Positions 25,189 through 28,884 of a stretch of DNA of 28,884 bases are shown in pieces (positions within the stretch are counted from its first letter, which is position 1; every line of letters starts with the position of its first letter). A model generated the notes under the pieces. The model worked only from the letters and a program-made list of their open reading frames with translations. It ran no database searches and had not been told where the DNA came from. Origin of the DNA: CAZVEE01 sp964625525 (GTDB lineage Bacteria > Pseudomonadota > Alphaproteobacteria > JAJFIK01); assembly GCA_964625525.1 (NCBI GenBank), contig CAZVEE010000043.1:1-28884 (forward strand). Reading direction: 5' to 3'. The position numbers and the translations under genes were made by a program.

Positions 25189-26439
25189 ATGGCGGGCTCA
25201 CAGATCACAGTGATCGGCGGTGGGCCGGCGGGCCTGATGGCGGCGGAGCAGATCGCCGCGGCCGGTTGCCGCGTGCAGGTGATCGAGCGCATGCCATCCG
25301 TGGGGCGCAAGTTCCTGCTCGCTGGTCGCGGCGGGCTTAATCTGACGCATAGTGAGGATCTGAACCGGTTTCTGGATCGGTATGGATCAGCGCGCGACTG
25401 GCTGGCGCCGGCGATCGCGGCTTTTCCGCCGGAGGCGCTACGGGCTTGGGCGGACGCGTTGGGGCAGGAGACCTTTGTGGGCAGCAGTGGGCGCGTCTTC
25501 CCGCGCGCTTTCAAGGCGTCTCCACTGCTGCGCGCTTGGCTGGGACGGCTGGCGGGGCTCGGGGTGACCATCCGCACGCGGACGCTCTGGCGTGGCTGGA
25601 CCCCGGATGGGGCATTGCGGCTTGTGCGTCCAGACGGTTTGGAGGCAACCGAACGACCGGCGGCGGTCGTGCTGGCGTTGGGCGGCGGCTCCTGGCCTCG
25701 GCTCGGCTCGGATGGGGCGTGGGTTGAGGTGCTGGACAAAGCCGGGGTTGCGACGGCGCCGCTGGTGGCGTCCAATTGCGGGTTCCAGAGGGCGTGGAGC
25801 GCGCTCTTTTGCGCCCGGTTTCAAGGGATCCCGCTTAAGCCGGTGCGCCTCACGGTCGGCGCCCAGTCGGTGCGAGGGGAGGCGATGATCACCGCCACGG
25901 GCATTGAGGGTGGGGCGGTCTATGCCCTCTCCGGCCCCCTGCGCGAGGCGCTGGCGATATCGGGATCCGCGAGGCTCGATGTCGATCTGCGTCCGGATGT
26001 GTCGGACAGCGCTCTGGCCCAACGGCTGGCAAAAGTGCCGGCGAAGCAGTCGCTCTCGACGCGGTTGCGAAAAGGAGGATTGGCGCCGGTCGCCATCGGG
26101 CTGCTGCGCGAGGTCTGGGGGGCGGATCTGCCCCGTGACGCGGACGCCCTGGCGCGGGCGATCAAGACGGCGCCGCTGATGCTCACGGGGGCTCAACCGA
26201 TCGATCGGGCGATTTCCTCGGCCGGTGGGGTGATTCGGACGAGCGTCGATGCGCGGGCCATGCTGAAGGCGCGCCCCGGCGTTTTCGTCGCTGGGGAAAT
26301 GCTGGATTGGGACGCGCCCACGGGCGGCTATCTGTTACAGGCGAGTTTCGCCACAGGCGTGGCGGCGGCGCAGGGGGTGTTGGCCTGGCTCGGCGGCCCG
26401 GCTCAACTCAAGACGACGGCGTCCAACACGGCGGCGTAA
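25189..26439 (+). CDS. HI0933/BaiN-type flavoprotein (TIGR03862 type)
   Basis: A 416-residue NAD(P)/FAD-dependent oxidoreductase. The N-terminal Rossmann motif is ITVIGGGPAGLMAAEQIAAAG, followed by the family GRKFLLAGRGGLNLTHSED, which contacts FAD. The C-terminal GVFVAGEMLDWDAPTGGYLL is the second FAD motif, and a central insertion domain spans about 190-330. The substrate is unknown. ATG 25189 with AAGGGAG upstream gives the standard start; an in-frame start at 25111 adds an Arg-rich stretch without family likeness. Its last 37 bases overlap the convergent hemolysin III gene. Confidence 0.92.
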   Translation: MAGSQITVIGGGPAGLMAAEQIAAAGCRVQVIERMPSVGRKFLLAGRGGLNLTHSEDLNRFLDRYGSARDWLAPAIAAFPPEALRAWADALGQETFVGSSGRVFPRAFKASPLLRAWLGRLAGLGVTIRTRTLWRGWTPDGALRLVRPDGLEATERPAAVVLALGGGSWPRLGSDGAWVEVLDKAGVATAPLVASNCGFQRAWSALFCARFQGIPLKPVRLTVGAQSVRGEAMITATGIEGGAVYALSGPLREALAISGSARLDVDLRPDVSDSALAQRLAKVPAKQSLSTRLRKGGLAPVAIGLLREVWGADLPRDADALARAIKTAPLMLTGAQPIDRAISSAGGVIRTSVDARAMLKARPGVFVAGEMLDWDAPTGGYLLQASFATGVAAAQGVLAWLGGPAQLKTTASNTAA

Positions 26440-27131
26440 TGACACGCGGCTGCCACCAGCACACACAGATGCCAAATGGCATTGTGATAGGGCAGCCGTT
26501 CCCACAAGTGAAAGCCGACGCCGGCTGTGTAGACAATCGCGCCCACGGCAAGCAGCACGAACTCCTGGCTCGTCAAGGCATCGATGAGTGGATTGATGGC
26601 GCTGATGATGCTCCAGCCCATCAGCAGGCAGAGCACCACGATGGCCCGGTCCGCCCGGCGCGGGAACAGGAAGGCGATGGCAATGCCGATGATCCCCAGC
26701 AGCCAAACAATGCCGAACAGCGAAAGCCCCCACACCCCGCCGATCTTCAGCAACACAAATGGCGTATAAGTGCCCGCGATCATGAGAAAAATAGCCGCGT
26801 GGTCGCAGCGCCGCAGCCGTTCCTTCACCTGCGCATTGCGCACAATGTTGTACGAGGCGGAGAAGCTCAACATGGCCAAAAGGCCAAGCGCATAGAGAGT
26901 GAGGCTTATAATGGTTGCGCCGTCCGAGCCCGGAAGGCCCAGGATCAGCAGGATCGGCACGCCGATCACCGCCAGGGTCAGGCCGGTGATATGCACGGCC
27001 AAATCGGCGAGCCATTCCGTCCGGCTGTAGACAGGAAACAGGCTCGCGGCTTGCTCGAAACTGGCCGGGCCGAGGGATGGGGAGCCGAGGGACGGGTCGC
27101 AGGATTGGGGTAGGGTAGGGTCTTGTGTCAC
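26403..27131 (-). CDS. hemolysin III family membrane protein (PAQR-like)
   Basis: A 242-residue inner-membrane protein of the YqfA/TrhA (hemolysin III, PAQR-related) family with seven hydrophobic segments. Family motifs are SFSASYNIVRN, the conserved RRCDHAAIFLMIAGTYTPF and the His motif HLWERLPYHNAIWHLCV near the C-terminus, which together form the metal site (SxxH/HxxxH-type pattern). The name reflects the family; haemolysis is not demonstrated. The start is GTG 27131 with GGGAG upstream. The Pro/Ser-rich N-terminus (about 25 residues) is variable. Its 3' end overlaps the convergent flavoprotein gene. Confidence 0.9.
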   Translation of the reverse strand: MTQDPTLPQSCDPSLGSPSLGPASFEQAASLFPVYSRTEWLADLAVHITGLTLAVIGVPILLILGLPGSDGATIISLTLYALGLLAMLSFSASYNIVRNAQVKERLRRCDHAAIFLMIAGTYTPFVLLKIGGVWGLSLFGIVWLLGIIGIAIAFLFPRRADRAIVVLCLLMGWSIISAINPLIDALTSQEFVLLAVGAIVYTAGVGFHLWERLPYHNAIWHLCVLVAAACHYAAVLDAVVLS

Positions 27132-27224
27132 GCGTCGCTACTCCCAGGGGGACGAGTCAGGGGAACCGCATACCCTCAGGATCGTTACGGACTTCTTCCT
27201 GTCAAGCATCATGACCGAATGTCA

Positions 27225-27258
27225 GTCCGGTCCGTGGCACTGGTCGCACGGGCCGGAC
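27225..27258. other. intergenic hairpin downstream of the small secreted protein gene
   Basis: GTCCGGTCCGTG (27225-27236) pairs with CACGGGCCGGAC (27247-27258) with one T-G wobble and a ten-base loop. It lies about 30 bases downstream of the 27286-27624 stop on the minus strand. No T-run follows, so a terminator role is possible but unproven. Confidence 0.45.
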
Positions 27259-27285
27259 CGAATGGACCCTGGATTAAGGCCCCAA

Positions 27286-27624
27286 TCAGTTGTTGCGGGA
27301 CTGCCAAGCTTCCTCGAACTCGTTCCACGCCTCAACCACGGCGGTTTCCGTATCCACCGTTTCGTTGAAGGCATCGAGGGCGCCCTGGCGGGCTTCGCGC
27401 GGCAGCTCGGTGTTGTCGATGCGAGCGTTGAGGCATTCCCGGTAAGGCGTGAGTGAGGCCTGGAGATCGCGCACGCCATTCAGCGCCGCCTGCCGGTCTT
27501 CCGTTGTCGCCGTCGCCGGATCGGGCATCACCGGAATGGTGCCTTCAAACACGCACTCGTCGGCGAAGGCTGTGCCGGTGGAAAGCGCAAAAACCGCCGC
27601 GGCGGCCAAGAGAGTCTTTTTCAT
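27286..27624 (-). CDS. small secreted hypothetical protein
   Basis: A 112-residue protein with a signal peptide (MKKTLLAAAAVFALSTGTAF, cleavage after AFA). The mature part begins DECVFEGTIPVMPDP, is acidic and helical, and contains two cysteines (C24, C64) that could form one disulfide. No family is recognised. It stands alone, with its own ribosome binding site (GGGGG) before ATG 27624 and the msrA terminator upstream, so it probably has its own promoter. Confidence 0.8.
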   Translation of the reverse strand: MKKTLLAAAAVFALSTGTAFADECVFEGTIPVMPDPATATTEDRQAALNGVRDLQASLTPYRECLNARIDNTELPREARQGALDAFNETVDTETAVVEAWNEFEEAWQSRNN

Positions 27625-27719
27625 CGTTACCCCCGGGTTTTCAGAGTTGGGCCGGACGTCGAACCGTCATCATCCGTTGCGTGACCGCATGGTGCCCCGG
27701 TCCTGGGGGGGAGACAAAC

Positions 27720-27780
27720 AAAAAGGGGGCGGCGCCGGCGCGTGAACCCTTTCGGGTTGAGCGCCGTCACATCCGCCCCC
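27720..27780 (-). terminator. composite terminator after msrA
   Basis: An outer stem GGGGGCGG (27725-27732) pairs with CCGCCCCC (27773-27780). Inside it are a nested stem CGGCGC/GCGCCG and a hairpin AACCC-TTTC-GGGTT. On the minus strand the outer stem is followed by five T residues, so it ends the msrB-msrA transcript. Confidence 0.8.
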
Positions 27781-27815
27781 GCCTTGCGGGTGTCGGTCCT
27801 GCGAATACGCGCGGC

Positions 27816-28319
27816 TTAAAGCGTCCAATCCGGCCGGATGAAGTGGCAGGTGTAGCCCTCCGGAAAGCGCTCCAGATAGTCCTGGTGCACGTCCTCGGCC
27901 CGGTAAAAGGGCAGCGCTGGCGCCACTTGCGTCACCACCGGCCCCGGCCAGCGGCCGGAGGCATTCACGGCGGCGATGACGGCCTCGGCGGTCTGCTTCT
28001 GGCTGTCATCCTGGAAGAAGATGACGGAGCGGTACTGGGTGCCGATGTCGTTGCCCTGCCGGTCGGCCGTGGTCGGATCGTGGATCTTGAAGAAAAACTC
28101 CAAGATCTCACGATAGCTGACCTGCGCGGGATCGAAGCGGACGAGGAGGCTTTCCGCGTGGTTCGTAGTGCCCGTCTTCACGTCGTTATAGGTCGGGTCG
28201 GCCATGGCGCCGCCCGTATACCCCACTTCCGTGTCCACCACGCCAGGGAGCTTGCGAAACAGGTCCTGCATGCCCCAGAAGCAGCCGCCGGCCAAGATGG
28301 CGGTTTGCGTTGTGCTCAT
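27816..28319 (-). CDS. msrA: peptide-methionine (S)-S-oxide reductase
   Basis: A 167-residue MsrA, which reduces methionine-S-sulfoxide in proteins. The catalytic Cys is in GGCFWGMQD near the N-terminus. The family motifs GYTGGAMADPTYNDV, TNHAESLLVRFDP and IGTQYRSVIF are all present, as is the C-terminal HQDYLERFPEGYTCHF. ATG 28319 with GGAGG upstream is chosen over 28418, whose extra residues are Arg-rich. Its start overlaps the msrB stop (ATGA, 28319-28316), so translation is coupled. Confidence 0.96.
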   Translation of the reverse strand: MSTTQTAILAGGCFWGMQDLFRKLPGVVDTEVGYTGGAMADPTYNDVKTGTTNHAESLLVRFDPAQVSYREILEFFFKIHDPTTADRQGNDIGTQYRSVIFFQDDSQKQTAEAVIAAVNASGRWPGPVVTQVAPALPFYRAEDVHQDYLERFPEGYTCHFIRPDWTL

Positions 28320-28774
28320 GATGCGTCCTCCAAATCGAAATGCGCCGCATAGGCGCCATAGCCTTCTGCCTCTAGTTGATCGGCTGGGATAAAGCGGAGC
28401 GCTGCGGAATTGATGCAATACCGCAGCCCGTCTTGTCCGGGGCCATCCGGGAAGACATGTCCCAGATGAGAGTCCCCGTGGCGCGAGCGGACCTCGGTGC
28501 GCCGCATGCCGTGGCTGTCGTCAAAGCGCTCCGTCACCAGGTCCGGCTCCACGGGCCGGGTGAAACTCGGCCAGCCACTGCGGGAGTCATATTTGTCCGT
28601 GGACAGGAACAGCGGCTCGCCGCTGACGATATCCACATAAAGGCCTGGCTCTTTGTGGTCCCAGAACGCGTTGCGAAAGCGCGGCTCAGTGGCATCGTTC
28701 TGGGTCACGTCATATTGCAGCGGCTCCAGGCGATCGATGGCGTCCTGGTCGCGGATGTACTTTTTGTCGGTCAT
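28316..28774 (-). CDS. msrB: peptide-methionine (R)-S-oxide reductase
   Basis: A 152-residue MsrB, which reduces methionine-R-sulfoxide. Motifs: SGWPSF, EVRSRHGDSHLGHVF and the catalytic Cys in RYCINSAALRF. The zinc-binding CxxC pairs are absent (YVDIVSGEPLF replaces the usual YxCxxCGxxLF), as in the zinc-free form, and no resolving Cys is seen at DSRSGWPSF. It is the first gene of the msrB-msrA operon. The ribosome binding site AAGGAC before ATG 28774 lies in the second arm of a hairpin. Confidence 0.95.
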   Translation of the reverse strand: MTDKKYIRDQDAIDRLEPLQYDVTQNDATEPRFRNAFWDHKEPGLYVDIVSGEPLFLSTDKYDSRSGWPSFTRPVEPDLVTERFDDSHGMRRTEVRSRHGDSHLGHVFPDGPGQDGLRYCINSAALRFIPADQLEAEGYGAYAAHFDLEDAS

Positions 28775-28781
28775 GGCAAAC

Positions 28782-28818
28782 GTCCTTGTGTTGAAGGACC
28801 GTCCTTGTGTTGAAGGAC
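28782..28818 (-). promoter_or_regulatory. tandem hairpins covering the msrB ribosome binding site
   Basis: Two near-identical 19-base units, each GTCCTT-GTGTTG-AAGGAC on plus (28782-28799 and 28801-28818). On the minus-strand mRNA they read GTCCTT-CAACAC-AAGGAC, so each AAGGAC ribosome-binding-like arm can pair with GTCCTT. The inner unit contains the msrB ribosome binding site and ends eight bases before the ATG. The frames here are also open to the right edge, so this may instead be the end of a gene lying outside the window. Confidence 0.55.
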
Positions 28819-28884
28819 TGGGGCGCCGCTGGCCGAGCCAAGCTGGGCGGTGAGGCCGGCAGTCAGCCAGGGAGGCTGCGGCGG

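Noticed and set aside
24305..25213. Plus-strand ORFs opposite the S41 pseudogene
   Set aside because: The minus strand shows the signal peptide and the serine motif of the peptidase; the plus translations look antisense.
28376..28853. Plus-strand ORFs opposite msrB
   Set aside because: They are antisense to a clear MsrB with catalytic and His motifs.

Overview
This window is GC-rich bacterial DNA with dense, short-spaced genes. It most resembles an alphaproteobacterium, perhaps a marine or stalked-bacterium relative (Maricaulales, Hyphomonadales or Caulobacterales type). The grounds are codon use, protein flavour (VC_2705-type symporter with its small subunit, DcaP-like porin, TIGR03862-type flavoprotein, Zur/ZIP pair) and a Fur-like site. 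The taxonomy is inference; no rRNA, tRNA, CRISPR array, integrase or insertion sequence was seen.

Layout. (1) 1-7430, minus: one uninterrupted reading frame of at least 2476 codons that runs off the left edge. It encodes a giant repeat-rich extracellular protein with an unrecognised N-terminal module, three DUF11-type domains, two pairs of PPC-type domains, a jelly-roll-like segment and a propeller-like segment. It has no N-terminal signal peptide, which suggests type I secretion. (2) 7774-16085: a carboxylate (probably acetate) uptake and sensing cluster. It holds the DUF4212 small subunit, its sodium:solute symporter, a 1259-residue hybrid kinase with its own symporter-like sensor (CrbS type), a convergent LuxR-type regulator (CrbR type) and a DcaP-like porin. 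A shared GGTCAGACC element lies upstream of the symporter operon and the porin. (3) 16175-19227: an ArsR-SRPBCC protein, a Fur-like site ahead of a small, apparently frameshifted gene, a two-gene unit (unknown protein plus flavin/FMN-binding protein) and an outer-membrane barrel. (4) 19297-22370: a probable iota-class carbonic anhydrase, an OxyR-like regulator lacking the peroxidatic cysteine, and Zur divergent from a ZIP zinc transporter with a His/Asp-rich tail. (5) 22441-27624: a ChrR-like cupin, an alpha/beta hydrolase, an internally deleted S41 peptidase pseudogene, a flavoprotein, a hemolysin III family protein and a small secreted protein. (6) 27816-28774: an msrB-msrA methionine sulfoxide repair operon preceded by two tandem hairpins that cover its ribosome binding site.

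Functional picture. The centre of the window is a self-contained sense-and-import module for a small organic acid: the porin admits it across the outer membrane, the symporter across the inner membrane, and the kinase/regulator pair probably controls both. The right half is rich in metal and oxidative-stress functions (Zur/ZIP, Fur-like site, OxyR-like, MsrA/B).

The observations most worth follow-up are the giant protein's unassigned N-terminus, the iota-carbonic anhydrase next to a cysteine-deficient OxyR with an ATAG-N7-CTAT site between them, the tandem hairpins before msrB, and the shared operator candidate of the acetate cluster.
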